From Clostridium sp. 1001271st1 H5 (lineage in GTDB: Bacteria; Bacillota; Clostridia; Lachnospirales; Lachnospiraceae): a stretch of DNA of 64,000 bases. The notes beneath the pieces were generated by a model. The model did no database searches. It worked only from the letters and a program-made list of their open reading frames with translations, and was not told the DNA's origin. Positions 32,163 through 41,370 of this stretch are shown one piece after another. A program made the position numbers and the translations under genes. Each line of letters opens with the position of its first letter. Within the stretch, counting starts at the first letter, position 1. The stretch covers positions 1 to 64,000 of the forward strand of contig NZ_SPHO01000024.1 of assembly GCF_005845215.1 (NCBI RefSeq), in the 5' to 3' direction.

Positions 32163-33563
32163 CTATTCCCATCCTTTTGGAAGATATGCAAGCGTGTTCT
32201 TCAGCATGTCGTCCACCAGAAGCCTGACATCCTCTTCCCTGCAGTTCTTTCCCTTTACAAGCGGGTCGTTCATAAATGCCCTGACCACCTTCTCCTTATC
32301 CGGCTTAAGGGCTGCTTCCATAATCAGCTCATGGTTTTCCAGATGGGGCATCAGAAGTTCCTTTACTTGTTCAGGCACAGCTCCTGCAACCACCGGGTAA
32401 ATGTGGTCCTTTTCAAAGACAGCATTGGTCTCCACCAGGGCGTCTGACGGCAGGTTGGTAATCTGGCAGGCCGTATTGGGGATATTTACATTGCTGACAA
32501 CCCTTGTAAGGCCGCAGAGGGCCTTGATTAAAAGAATCCCCTCTTCACCGGTGGGCTCCAGCTTCACTTCCTCACTGCCGGAAGCCAGTCTGCTGCTTCT
32601 CTCCAGCCTTTCCTTCAGGTCATTCTTCCTCCACTGCACCGTGGTCAGCCCGAATTTCCAGGATGCAACTGTCTCCGGGTCATTCAGGTACTCATTTCCA
32701 GGCATGAACTCAGCCAGATGCCGGTCGCCTGCAGCAGCAATGAGGCCGTACCTCTTAAACAGGTCCATTTTAACCCGGTTGGCGCATTTAAAGGAGGAAT
32801 TCATCCAGTTTTCCCCTTCCACCTCATACCCCTGGTCAAAATGCCTGTCAATATAATCCCTGTACACAGGGAATAAATCAATTCCCTTATAGGATGCGCT
32901 TGAAAACCAGGTGAAATGGTTGATACCCAGCACATTCACATGGATGTCATGCCAGTCAATATCTGTCTCTCCGCAGCTTTCCTCGCAGATTCCTTTAAGG
33001 ACCTTCTGTGTGCCAAATACCTCATGGCAGCACCCGAATGCCTTAATTTCCGGAAATACATGATACAATGTCTTTACGCACAGCGACATCGGGTTGGTAT
33101 AATTGATTACCCATGCCTTTGGCGCGTACTCCTTTATGGCCTCGGCAATGTCCACGAACATGGGAATGGTGCGCAGGGCCCGGACCATTCCGCCTGGTCC
33201 CGCCGTATCGCCTACCGACTGGTAGATTCCCAGGCGCTCCGGAAGATGGACGTCGGACTCCATCTCATCAAAGGTACCCGGAAGAATGGAGATGACAACG
33301 AAATCACAGCCGGTCAGGGCGTCCTTAAGGCTTAAGCTGGTCTCAAATTTCCAGTCTCCCTTGGCGTCATCCCTCTGCATCAGGCGGTTGCCGATAATCT
33401 CATTGTTCTTTGCCGCCTCACTGTCAATATCATACAGCCTTATGGTGCCGCTGATTTGGTCCTCCAGGGCCAGGTCTGTCATAAAGGTCCAGGCCCATCC
33501 CCTGGAACCGCCTCCAATGTATGCAATCTGAATATCCGTCACCTTATTATCACTATACTTCAT
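32163..33563 (-). CDS. Glycoside hydrolase family 4
   Basis: A protein of 466 residues. NAD-binding IAYIGGGSRGWAWTF at the N-terminus, the VINYTNPMSL segment near residue 155 and GCCHEVFG near 175 (metal-binding Cys and His) are GH4 hallmarks. GH4 enzymes cleave glycosides by an NAD- and Mn-dependent oxidation-elimination mechanism. The CHE form with no evident phosphate-site context suggests an unphosphorylated substrate, for example LplD-type alpha-galacturonide or an alpha-glucoside; this is inference. Neighbouring ABC genes, with no PTS, agree with uptake of a free oligosaccharide. Confidence 0.9.
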   Translation of the reverse strand: MKYSDNKVTDIQIAYIGGGSRGWAWTFMTDLALEDQISGTIRLYDIDSEAAKNNEIIGNRLMQRDDAKGDWKFETSLSLKDALTGCDFVVISILPGTFDEMESDVHLPERLGIYQSVGDTAGPGGMVRALRTIPMFVDIAEAIKEYAPKAWVINYTNPMSLCVKTLYHVFPEIKAFGCCHEVFGTQKVLKGICEESCGETDIDWHDIHVNVLGINHFTWFSSASYKGIDLFPVYRDYIDRHFDQGYEVEGENWMNSSFKCANRVKMDLFKRYGLIAAAGDRHLAEFMPGNEYLNDPETVASWKFGLTTVQWRKNDLKERLERSSRLASGSEEVKLEPTGEEGILLIKALCGLTRVVSNVNIPNTACQITNLPSDALVETNAVFEKDHIYPVVAGAVPEQVKELLMPHLENHELIMEAALKPDKEKVVRAFMNDPLVKGKNCREEDVRLLVDDMLKNTLAYLPKGWE

Positions 33564-33593
33564 ATTATCCTCCTTGTTATGAGCACTTTATTC

Positions 33594-34514
33594 TTACTGA
33601 AAATACACCTTCTCAGCATTTCTGTACATGATTTGTTCTTTTTCCTCCCTGGAAAATGCATCACTGCAGGTAATATACTGAATCAGATGCTGATAGCTGT
33701 CCTCCTTCAGCACCGAAGGTATATCTGTTCCAAAGATGAGACGGTCTGCCCCTGCTATCTCGATTCCATGCCTCAGATACCGCACCGCGTTGGGATAGGG
33801 GTAGGCGTCAGGGCCGCAGTTATGGGGCAGGGCCGCCAAATCAAACCACACATTGGGCAGGGCCAGCTTCCTGAGCCCTTCCACCAGCTTATCCTCATCC
33901 CTCATGGACACGGCCAGCAGATGGCAGACCACAAACTTCATGCCCGGATGCTCCATTATCACAGTTCTGAGCCGGTCAGTCTGCCAGCTCTCGCTGCCGC
34001 ATTTGCCGATGTCAATGACAAACACCAGACCATGCTCGTCCGCATAATCATATTCAGCCTTCATGATATCCCCGTCCAGGGGCAGCGTAAAGTGACTGGC
34101 CATGAGCCCGGAACCCGTGCTGACCTCAAACTTTACAATGGAAAAACCCAGTTCTTCAAACAGGTGTCTGCGTATCTGTTCCCTGTTCCGGCAAAAGGGG
34201 TCGTAGGAGGCGGCTGCCCGGAACCGGTCCGGATATTTTTTAACCGCATCCATGGAATAAAGATTCTGGAAACCAAAGTAATTTCCCTGCAGCAGCACTG
34301 CCTTCTCCACTCCGTTCTCATCCATCTTCCGCAGAATATCCCCGGCCGTCACCACTCCGCCGGAGAATTCATCCGGAAGCATCCTGAACCGTTCTCCCGA
34401 AGCATATTCCGCCATGCCGTCTCCGGCATAACGCAGCTCCCCGCCTGCCCCTGTTCCGGCTATGTACTGTACCAGATGGACGTGTCCGTCTATTATCTTC
34501 ATTTCATGTTCCAT
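33594..34514 (-). CDS. Amidohydrolase (Amidohydro_2/ACMSD-like TIM barrel)
   Basis: A protein of 306 residues. The metal-binding HVH pair sits near the N-terminus (IDGHVHLVQY) and the fourth-ligand Asp in LIFGTDIPS near residue 240. Family members hydrolyse or decarboxylate cyclic amides, lactones and aromatic acids; in a sugar-acid operon a lactonase-like role is plausible. ATG 34514 has AAAGGAT upstream; ATG 34502 is also possible. It lies five bases after the permease gene and 30 bp before GH4. Confidence 0.82.
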   Translation of the reverse strand: MEHEMKIIDGHVHLVQYIAGTGAGGELRYAGDGMAEYASGERFRMLPDEFSGGVVTAGDILRKMDENGVEKAVLLQGNYFGFQNLYSMDAVKKYPDRFRAAASYDPFCRNREQIRRHLFEELGFSIVKFEVSTGSGLMASHFTLPLDGDIMKAEYDYADEHGLVFVIDIGKCGSESWQTDRLRTVIMEHPGMKFVVCHLLAVSMRDEDKLVEGLRKLALPNVWFDLAALPHNCGPDAYPYPNAVRYLRHGIEIAGADRLIFGTDIPSVLKEDSYQHLIQYITCSDAFSREEKEQIMYRNAEKVYFQ

Positions 34515-34519
34515 ATGTA

Positions 34520-35365
34520 TTATCCTTTCAGGCCGGAAGTACTGATGCCCTCAACCAGATATTTCTGGAAAAACAGGAATATAAGGATGGACGGCAGGAT
34601 GGATAGGGTAGCCATGGCGAACATGGCGCCGTAATCCGATGATGAGCCCGGGTCGCAGAAAAGCTTAAGCGCAAGGCTGACCGGGTACATGCTGGATTTG
34701 CTGACATACAGCAGGGCCGACAGGAAATCATCCCATCTCCACATGAAGGAGAATATACAGGCCGTAACCAATGCCGGCTTAATAAGAGGCAGCATAATGC
34801 GTGTAAAAATACCTGCATAGGAACATCCGTCAATCTTGGCCGCCTCATCCAGCTCCGTGGGAATGCCGCTGATGAAGTTGGAAATCAGGTACACGAAGAA
34901 TCCCTGTATGGCAAAGAAATACGGAACAGTCAAAGGCATGTAGGAACCCACCCAGCCCAGCTTCTGATACCACAGATACTGGGGAATCATCAGCACCTGG
35001 GCGGGAAGCATCATGGACAGCAGCATGGCTGCAAACAGAATGCCCCTGCCCCTGAACTTGAACCTGGCAAACCCGTAGGCCACCAGGGCGGATGAGGCTA
35101 CGGTTCCCAGGGTGGCTACCACTGAGATAAAGATGGAATTCTTAAAGAACGTGGCAAAGGAAATCTTTCCAAACCCTTTCCATCCCGTGGAATAATTGCT
35201 GACTATGAATTTCTCCGGTATCAGGCTGCCTGCTGTGGAGAATATGGTGCTGTTCTCCTTAAAGGAACTCATGACCATCCATATGAGGGGATAAATCATG
35301 ATAATTCCGATGACGAAAACAATCACATGGTATACTGCTTTTTTCACCACTCGCTTCTCTTTCAT
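34520..35365 (-). CDS. Carbohydrate ABC transporter permease (MalG/LplC type)
   Basis: A protein of 281 residues with six predicted transmembrane segments. The EAA loop that contacts the ATPase is clear (DEAAKIDGCSYAGIFTRIMLP). ATG 35365 is two bases from the preceding permease stop. No ATPase gene is in this operon, as is usual for CUT1 systems that share an MsmX-type ATPase encoded elsewhere. Confidence 0.93.
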   Translation of the reverse strand: MKEKRVVKKAVYHVIVFVIGIIMIYPLIWMVMSSFKENSTIFSTAGSLIPEKFIVSNYSTGWKGFGKISFATFFKNSIFISVVATLGTVASSALVAYGFARFKFRGRGILFAAMLLSMMLPAQVLMIPQYLWYQKLGWVGSYMPLTVPYFFAIQGFFVYLISNFISGIPTELDEAAKIDGCSYAGIFTRIMLPLIKPALVTACIFSFMWRWDDFLSALLYVSKSSMYPVSLALKLFCDPGSSSDYGAMFAMATLSILPSILIFLFFQKYLVEGISTSGLKG

Positions 35366-35367
35366 GA

Positions 35368-36261
35368 TTAAAGACCTCCTTCATATACCCAGAACCGTTT
35401 TGTGGCAAACAGGAACAGGGTTATCAGGCCAATCACAGCCAGCATGACCCATGCCAGGGCTGCACCGTATCCTGTGTTGTAGAATTCAAAGGACTGCTTA
35501 TACATATACACGGTATAGAGCAGGGTGGAATTCATGGGTTTTCCCTGGGTAATGATATAGCACTGGGTAAAAGCCAGGAATCCGTTAATCATCTGCATGA
35601 CCAGGTTGAAAAATATGGTAGGTGTCAGCAGGGGCAGGGTAATCTTAAAGAACTTTGCCGGAGCGCTGGCGCCGTCCACCTCAGCAGCCTCATACAGGGA
35701 CTGGGGAACCTGCTTTAAGGATGAGAGGAAGATAAGCATGGATGAACCAAACTGCCAGACCACCAGTAATATAAGAACCCATATGGCTGTCCTGGTATCG
35801 CCCAGCCATGAAAAGCTGGTCTGGATTCCCATCATTCCCAGAAGCTTGTTTACCACGCCGTCCATGGCAAACATCCTCTTCCATAAGATGGATACTGCCA
35901 CGGAACCGCCGATGATGGAAGGAAGGTAATAGGCGGCCCTGTAAAAACCGGACATTTTGGAATTTTCCAGCAAAAGCATGGCCACAATCAAAGCAAACAG
36001 AAGTTTGAGCGGTACAGACACAAATGCAAAGAAAAACGTCACCTTCAGTGTTTTAAAAAACGTCTCGTCCTGGAACATGGAAATAAAATTCTTAAGGCCT
36101 GTAAAAACAGGCGGCGACAGGATATCGTAGTCGCAGAACGAATAATACAATGAAATTCCCATTGGAACAATCATGAACAGCAGGAATCCAATGGTAAAGG
36201 GCAGTGTAAACAGGACACCGGCCACACTTTCCTTGCTGAGCTGCTGCTTTAATTCCTTCAT
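35368..36261 (-). CDS. Carbohydrate ABC transporter permease (MalF/LplB type)
   Basis: A protein of 297 residues with six transmembrane segments and the EAA loop YEAAEVDGASAPAKFFKITLP. It is the partner of the downstream MalG-type permease. ATG 36261 has AGGAGGAG upstream. A short inverted repeat (AAGAGCGGC/GCCGCTCTTT, about 36281-36307) lies between it and the binding-protein gene. It may attenuate transcription so that the lipoprotein is made in excess. Confidence 0.93.
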   Translation of the reverse strand: MKELKQQLSKESVAGVLFTLPFTIGFLLFMIVPMGISLYYSFCDYDILSPPVFTGLKNFISMFQDETFFKTLKVTFFFAFVSVPLKLLFALIVAMLLLENSKMSGFYRAAYYLPSIIGGSVAVSILWKRMFAMDGVVNKLLGMMGIQTSFSWLGDTRTAIWVLILLVVWQFGSSMLIFLSSLKQVPQSLYEAAEVDGASAPAKFFKITLPLLTPTIFFNLVMQMINGFLAFTQCYIITQGKPMNSTLLYTVYMYKQSFEFYNTGYGAALAWVMLAVIGLITLFLFATKRFWVYEGGL

Positions 36262-36314
36262 AGCCTCTCCTCCTGGTAAAAGAGCGGCCGCCAGCAGCCG
36301 CTCTTTTTAATTTG

Positions 36315-37670
36315 TTAATTTTTCTTGGACTCCATGATTTTTGAACCCTCTGTAAACAGCTGCTGTCCGGCATCCTCAGCCGTCATCTGGCCGTAGCACA
36401 CCTGCTCCTCCAGCTTGTTGAGAAGGTCGTTTACCTCGCTGGAGCCGTCGGCTGCCGGCGGGTTAATCTGGGAAGAATTATCGGATACAACTTCATTGAT
36501 AAACTTAATTACTTCCTGGCTGGTCTCATCCATCTTAGGCGCAATGGAATCAGCTACGGATGAAGACAGAGGAATACCTCTCTCGCCTAAAAGGATTTCA
36601 TTACACTCAACTGAATTGGTGATAAAGTTCAGGACCTTGGCTGCCTCGTCCGGATTTGCACTGTCCTTTGTAACTGCGAAGAACTGGCTTGGCTTCAGAT
36701 AATCGGACTTAACAGGGTCTGCTGACGGCCAGGTGGTCATGGCAATCTCCACGCCTTCAGGCGCAGCGCTTCGGATGGCTGTAAGCTGGTTGGTATAGTT
36801 GAATGCGCACCAGGACATTGTCTCAGGATTGGAACCATATACCATTGGGTCCTGCTCCACGGAGCCGATGGTTCTCTCTGCAAATATGGAAGGATCCACA
36901 ACCCATCCGTCCCTAATGCCTTCCTCGTAGAGCTTGAAATAGGACACATAATCCTCTGCTGTTCCGCCCAGCTTTCCTTCCTCGAACATGACTACATCAT
37001 TGGCACGGAGGAAATATTCGATGAAGTTCTCGCCGTTGTTATATGCGATGTTGGTCTTATACCCTGTCTTTTCCCTGATTTCCTTGCAGAGGGCAATGAA
37101 CTCGTCCATGGTCATGTTGTCTTTTACCGTGATGCCTGCCTCATCCAGGGCTGTCTTGTTGTACAGCAGGGCCGGCGCGTTGATGCCGTTGCAGATAGCG
37201 TAAAGCCCCTCTCCCACCTTACCGGAGTTCAGTACATCCTCATTGCAGTTTGACACGTCGATGGTGCCGTCTTCAATATAAGGTGTCAAGTCCACCAGCA
37301 AATCATTGTTCACATACTGCTGGATGTATTTGTAATCCATCTGGACAATGTCAGGCATGGAATGTCCGGCAGCAGCGGTTGCCAGCTTGTTCCAGTAATC
37401 TGCCCACTCTGAGAACTGCCCGTCAAATGTAACGCCTGGATTCTGTTCCGAGTACAGCTCCAGAATGGCCTGAGTGCGCTCATTTCTTACCTGGTTGCCC
37501 CACCAGGCAACCACCATTTCAGAACTGTCTCCGGCTGCGGCTGTTTCCCCGGAAGCCCCCTCTGCCTGTGAACCGGCTGCCTTGGTATCTGTTGTACCGG
37601 AACCGCCGCATGCTGTCAGGCTTGCTGCTGCCAGGGCAGCTGTGAGCACCAATGCTAATTTCTTTTTCAT
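36315..37670 (-). CDS. Extracellular solute-binding lipoprotein for sugars
   Basis: A protein of 451 residues. Lipoprotein signal peptide with lipobox LTAC (Cys21), then a Gly/Ser/Ala-rich linker and an SBP_bac_1 domain (VVAWWGNQVRNERTQAILE). The CUT1-type ligand is probably an oligosaccharide. ATG 37670 follows GAGGGAGG. It is the first gene of a six-gene leftward operon (lipoprotein, two permeases, amidohydrolase, GH4, enolase family) with a clear promoter at 37713-37741. Confidence 0.93.
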   Translation of the reverse strand: MKKKLALVLTAALAAASLTACGGSGTTDTKAAGSQAEGASGETAAAGDSSEMVVAWWGNQVRNERTQAILELYSEQNPGVTFDGQFSEWADYWNKLATAAAGHSMPDIVQMDYKYIQQYVNNDLLVDLTPYIEDGTIDVSNCNEDVLNSGKVGEGLYAICNGINAPALLYNKTALDEAGITVKDNMTMDEFIALCKEIREKTGYKTNIAYNNGENFIEYFLRANDVVMFEEGKLGGTAEDYVSYFKLYEEGIRDGWVVDPSIFAERTIGSVEQDPMVYGSNPETMSWCAFNYTNQLTAIRSAAPEGVEIAMTTWPSADPVKSDYLKPSQFFAVTKDSANPDEAAKVLNFITNSVECNEILLGERGIPLSSSVADSIAPKMDETSQEVIKFINEVVSDNSSQINPPAADGSSEVNDLLNKLEEQVCYGQMTAEDAGQQLFTEGSKIMESKKN

Positions 37671-37712
37671 GATTAAAACCTCCCTCGTTCTTCAATTGCT
37701 TTTGATGAACTG

Positions 37713-37741
37713 ATTATACCTGCTTTTTTCTTCCAAACCAA
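37713..37741 (-). promoter_or_regulatory. Promoter of the carbohydrate operon
   Basis: Minus-strand TTGGTT (37736-37741), 17-bp spacer, TATAAT (37713-37718). The 95 bp between this and the divergent kinase promoter are the likely binding region for the YesN-type regulator. Confidence 0.7.
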
Positions 37742-37810
37742 TCAATAAAACCGATGTCCATGATTAATTTTCCGACTTTTTTACACCATTTATACAGATG
37801 AAACTTTCCC

Positions 37811-37839
37811 TTGTCCTGTTGGAGGATATGGTATATATT
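37811..37839 (+). promoter_or_regulatory. Promoter of the two-component pair
   Basis: Plus-strand TTGTCC (37811-37816), 17-bp spacer, TATATT (37834-37839). The kinase ATG at 37881 follows with GGAGAAAC before it. Confidence 0.65.
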
Positions 37840-37880
37840 AAATTAAGACAGGAAATTTCCACTGAAAACAGGAGAAACTT

Positions 37881-39653
37881 ATGAAATACCTGAAACGGAT
37901 AAAACATGACTTTGAAAATCTATCCATGAAAAACAAGCTGCTGGCCGTTGTATTGTCCAATGTGGTGCTGATTCTGATTATAGCGCTGGCAGGACTGCGG
38001 ATTTCCTCCAATGCATACAATGAACAGCTCTACAAGGCCATTGCCGGAAATCTGTCCTTTTCATCCCGGACCATTTCCAGCAACTTAAAGAGCATCGAGA
38101 CCCTTTCCTCTGTCATTATCTCCTCCTCTGTGATTCAGGATTCCTTAAACAGCATTGACAGTACGGATGACCCTCTTGTATGGTCTGACAACAACCCGCT
38201 CATCAGCACAGCCATCAACAATTACCAGCAGGCATATAAAAATAACGGCGTATCCGCGATTGCCTTAAACAACCGGTATTTCCAGAACCTGACGAACTTC
38301 GTGGTCATAAACAATGCAGATGGGGACACGGTGCAGGACGCGGTGGACAGGGCCAGGCAGCGTGAGGGAGCCATCACCTGGACCATCGACTATGACCACG
38401 GCCTGTATATACTCAGCCGCAGTGTCAGGAAGGTGTACAACCTGGAGCTGGACCACCTGGGCGATCTGCTGGTATTTGTGGACCTGGACCGGATTGTAAG
38501 GGATGCCAACCGGGCGGTGACCACCTATGATGATTCCAGCTATATCCTCTTTGACGGGGACCAGCTCATTTACACCTCTGCCGGAATCGACCCTGAAACC
38601 GCCAATGGCTTTATGAAACAGACGGGCCAGCCCTACAGCATTGTGCACCATGACGGGCACAGCTATTTTGCAGTTAAGAACACCATTCCCCATTACAACT
38701 GGACTTACATAAACCTGGTCCCATATGACCAGATTGCCAATTCCACAGGCATGGCCTACCGGCTTATCCTGGCCATGCTCATTGTGGGCTTCATCATTGC
38801 CATGGCATTTTCCAGACGGCTGACCCGTTACATCTTAAAGGACTTCAATCTTTTAATCAAAAAGATGGAATTCTTCAGCAGCACGGAGCTTAAAATGCCT
38901 GAGGTGGAGGTGGATTACAGTAAACGGACCGATGAAATCAGCCGGCTGCACCAGCATTTTGACACCATGGCGGGGCGCATCCAGTACCTGGTCCAGAACA
39001 ATTATGTGAATCAGATTTTAAGCCGGGACGCCAAGCTTAAGGCGCTGGAATCCCAAATCAATCCCCACTTTTTATACAACACCCTGGAAACCATTAACTG
39101 GAGGGCCAAGGCGCTGAAGGACCAGCAGATTTCCTCCATGGTGGAATCCCTGGGAACCCTGCTCCGCGCCACCCTCAGCAACAAAAAACCCCTGGTGACC
39201 CTGGACTATGAGATTGGGCTGGCCGGAAGCTACATGACCATCCAGAAAATACGCTTTGAGGACCGCCTTCTCTTCCATGTGGAGTGTCCCGAAGAACTGG
39301 GCAGGGCCCTTATCCTGCCCCTTACCATCCAGCCCCTTCTGGAAAATGCCATCCGCTACGGCATGGAAGAAATGATGGATACCTGCGAAATCAGCATACG
39401 GACCTATCGGGAAGGGGAGCTGCTGATTGTGGAGGTGTCAAATGAAGGCTCTGTATTTGAGGACGGACTCCTTGAAAAGCTTCAGGACGGCACCAAAAAT
39501 GCCCATGGCTTTGGCATCGGCCTGGTCAATATCCACCAGCGCATCCAGATGTTTTTTGGGGAATCCTACGGGCTGTCCTTTAAGAACCTGAATGAAAAGG
39601 CCATTGCAGTCATCACAATACCATACAGAACAGAGGAAGAAGACTATGCTTAA
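37881..39653 (+). CDS. Sensor histidine kinase, YesM type
   Basis: A protein of 590 residues. A transmembrane helix near residues 20-40, an extracellular sensor of about 240 residues, a second helix (LILAMLIVGFIIAMAF) near 300, a HAMP domain, then the LytS/YesM-type His_kinase domain with the phospho-acceptor His in QINPHFLYNTLE and a HATPase_c domain (LLENAIRYG, GFGIGLVNI). It probably senses a sugar or the loaded binding protein outside the cell. It overlaps the response regulator gene by eight bases. Divergent from the transport operon that it most likely controls. Confidence 0.93.
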   Translation: MKYLKRIKHDFENLSMKNKLLAVVLSNVVLILIIALAGLRISSNAYNEQLYKAIAGNLSFSSRTISSNLKSIETLSSVIISSSVIQDSLNSIDSTDDPLVWSDNNPLISTAINNYQQAYKNNGVSAIALNNRYFQNLTNFVVINNADGDTVQDAVDRARQREGAITWTIDYDHGLYILSRSVRKVYNLELDHLGDLLVFVDLDRIVRDANRAVTTYDDSSYILFDGDQLIYTSAGIDPETANGFMKQTGQPYSIVHHDGHSYFAVKNTIPHYNWTYINLVPYDQIANSTGMAYRLILAMLIVGFIIAMAFSRRLTRYILKDFNLLIKKMEFFSSTELKMPEVEVDYSKRTDEISRLHQHFDTMAGRIQYLVQNNYVNQILSRDAKLKALESQINPHFLYNTLETINWRAKALKDQQISSMVESLGTLLRATLSNKKPLVTLDYEIGLAGSYMTIQKIRFEDRLLFHVECPEELGRALILPLTIQPLLENAIRYGMEEMMDTCEISIRTYREGELLIVEVSNEGSVFEDGLLEKLQDGTKNAHGFGIGLVNIHQRIQMFFGESYGLSFKNLNEKAIAVITIPYRTEEEDYA

Positions 39654-41163
39654 ATTAATCATTGCAGACGATGAACGCATCATACGAGAAACCATATCCA
39701 CCATCATCAACTGGAAGGAGTACGACATCGAGGTGGTGGGCCTGTGCAAAAACGGCATGGAAACATATGACATGATAATGGACGAAACGCCGGATATCGT
39801 GCTGACCGACATCCGGATGCCCGGCATGGACGGCCTGGAGCTGATTCGCAGGATTTCAGGCACGGATTTAAATGTACAGTTCATCATCCTCTCCGGCTAC
39901 GGGGAGTTTGAGTACGCCAAGGAAGCCATGAAAAACGGGGTCAAGTACTATCTCCTTAAGCCCTGCAATGAACTGCAGATTATTGACTGTATTGAGCAGT
40001 GCAAAAAGGACTGTTACCAGCAGAAAATCATGGAGCGGATAGTGTCAGACCGCTTCATGGCAATCAACAGCATGAACCACAATGTCATTTTCAGTATTAT
40101 CAATGACAGCATATGCCAGAACCGCAGTTTTCCCGACATCATACGGTCCTATGAATCCTACATCGACTTTAAATTCACAGGCTACAGGCTGTATTACGTG
40201 TATTTCCTGTCCTTTGAACACCTGGAGGAGTTTCTGGATGATTTAAGGCTGTACTGCGGGGAAAACATCTCCTCGGTCATCATCCACGGCATATACGTAA
40301 ATAATACCCTGCTTCTGTTCTTTAAGGACTTTGCCGCAAACTACCGGGACCTGGAACGTTTCATCTGCCAAAGGCACTACCAGGGCCAGGCCGTTACCCT
40401 GGAAACCGAATCCACCCTGTATTCCAACCTGGAACAGCTTCTGGTGGTGGTCCTTAAGAAAATCAGGCGGTTTGGGATGATTTACTATATCAATAATTTC
40501 CATCTGCTCTACACCTGCAATTACAACACCCATATAAATGAACTGGAGCAGCTGTGCCAGTCCATCCTGAACAGGCACCAGGATTCCATGCAGAAGCTGA
40601 CCGAGCTTATTAAGGATATAAATGACATCACCTTTTTAAAACAGATTGCCAGCAACCTGTTTATGAAGCTTACCCTGAACATCCCTTCCCTCTCATCCAC
40701 CCAGCTGACCGAACTGCTGGTCCGGATTGAAAATGAACAGAGTCTGACAGACCTTAAAAACCTTGCCATTGAACGGGTGGAGGATATACTGAGGGAGCCG
40801 GACAGCGGCCAGTCCGTCAGCACCATGACCCAGCAGATATTTGATTATGTAAGCCGGAACCTGCAGGATGACAACCTGACCCTTAAATATATTGCCAAAA
40901 ACTATCTCTTTATGAATGTGGACTATGTCAGCAAAAAATTCCTGAAGGAAACAGGCACCAAGTTTTCCACCTACCTGGCTGACATGCGGATTAAGACCGC
41001 CAAACAGCTGCTGGCATCCAGAGGACTTGATAAGATACAGGACGTGGCCCAGGAAGTGGGACTCGGAAACAATCCACAGTATTTTTCCCAGCTATTCAAG
41101 AAAAAAACAGGTATGACCCCCAGCGCCTACATCACACAGGTCTGCGGAAGACCAGGCAGATAA
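39646..41163 (+). CDS. Response regulator with AraC DNA-binding domain, YesN type
   Basis: About 505 residues. Receiver domain with IIADDERIIRE, phospho-acceptor Asp in IVLTDIRMPGMDGLEL and Lys in YLLKPC; a long middle region of unknown function; and a C-terminal AraC/XylS domain with two HTH motifs (LTLKYIAKNYLFMNVDYVSKKF, then IQDVAQEVGLGNNPQYFSQLFKK, split by conserved residues). ATG 39646 lies within the last codons of the kinase gene; the longer reading from 39592 is only overlap. In Bacillus YesN activates rhamnogalacturonan genes, the best available analogy for its role here. Confidence 0.93.
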   Translation: MLKLIIADDERIIRETISTIINWKEYDIEVVGLCKNGMETYDMIMDETPDIVLTDIRMPGMDGLELIRRISGTDLNVQFIILSGYGEFEYAKEAMKNGVKYYLLKPCNELQIIDCIEQCKKDCYQQKIMERIVSDRFMAINSMNHNVIFSIINDSICQNRSFPDIIRSYESYIDFKFTGYRLYYVYFLSFEHLEEFLDDLRLYCGENISSVIIHGIYVNNTLLLFFKDFAANYRDLERFICQRHYQGQAVTLETESTLYSNLEQLLVVVLKKIRRFGMIYYINNFHLLYTCNYNTHINELEQLCQSILNRHQDSMQKLTELIKDINDITFLKQIASNLFMKLTLNIPSLSSTQLTELLVRIENEQSLTDLKNLAIERVEDILREPDSGQSVSTMTQQIFDYVSRNLQDDNLTLKYIAKNYLFMNVDYVSKKFLKETGTKFSTYLADMRIKTAKQLLASRGLDKIQDVAQEVGLGNNPQYFSQLFKKKTGMTPSAYITQVCGRPGR

Positions 41164-41228
41164 AGGGCAATCCCCTTTGCCCCAGGCAATCTCCGCAGAC
41201 AATTTTTTAAAAAGCCTGTAATTTTTAC

Positions 41229-41257
41229 TTGACTTATACCACATTCTATGTAAGAAT
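41229..41257 (+). promoter_or_regulatory. Probable pyrBI promoter
   Basis: Plus-strand TTGACT (41229-41234) and a weak -10 AAGAAT (41252-41257) with a 17-bp spacer. The leader to ATG 41371 is about 105 nt; I see no PyrR-type anti-antiterminator, although an inverted pairing with the upstream GC-rich stretch is possible. Confidence 0.45.
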
Positions 41258-41370
41258 ATGACGAGGCACAAATCAGTGCCATATCTGGCTGGTCCGGCTA
41301 TCGCACTGGTAGAGTGTGAACTATTTCCCAAAATCAATATTTTACAATATAATGCGCAAAGGAGACTCCC

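Noticed and set aside
36281..36307. Full terminator between the binding-protein and permease genes
   Set aside because: The hairpin is real but the T-tract is short and the permeases need transcription from upstream; more likely a partial terminator or stability element.
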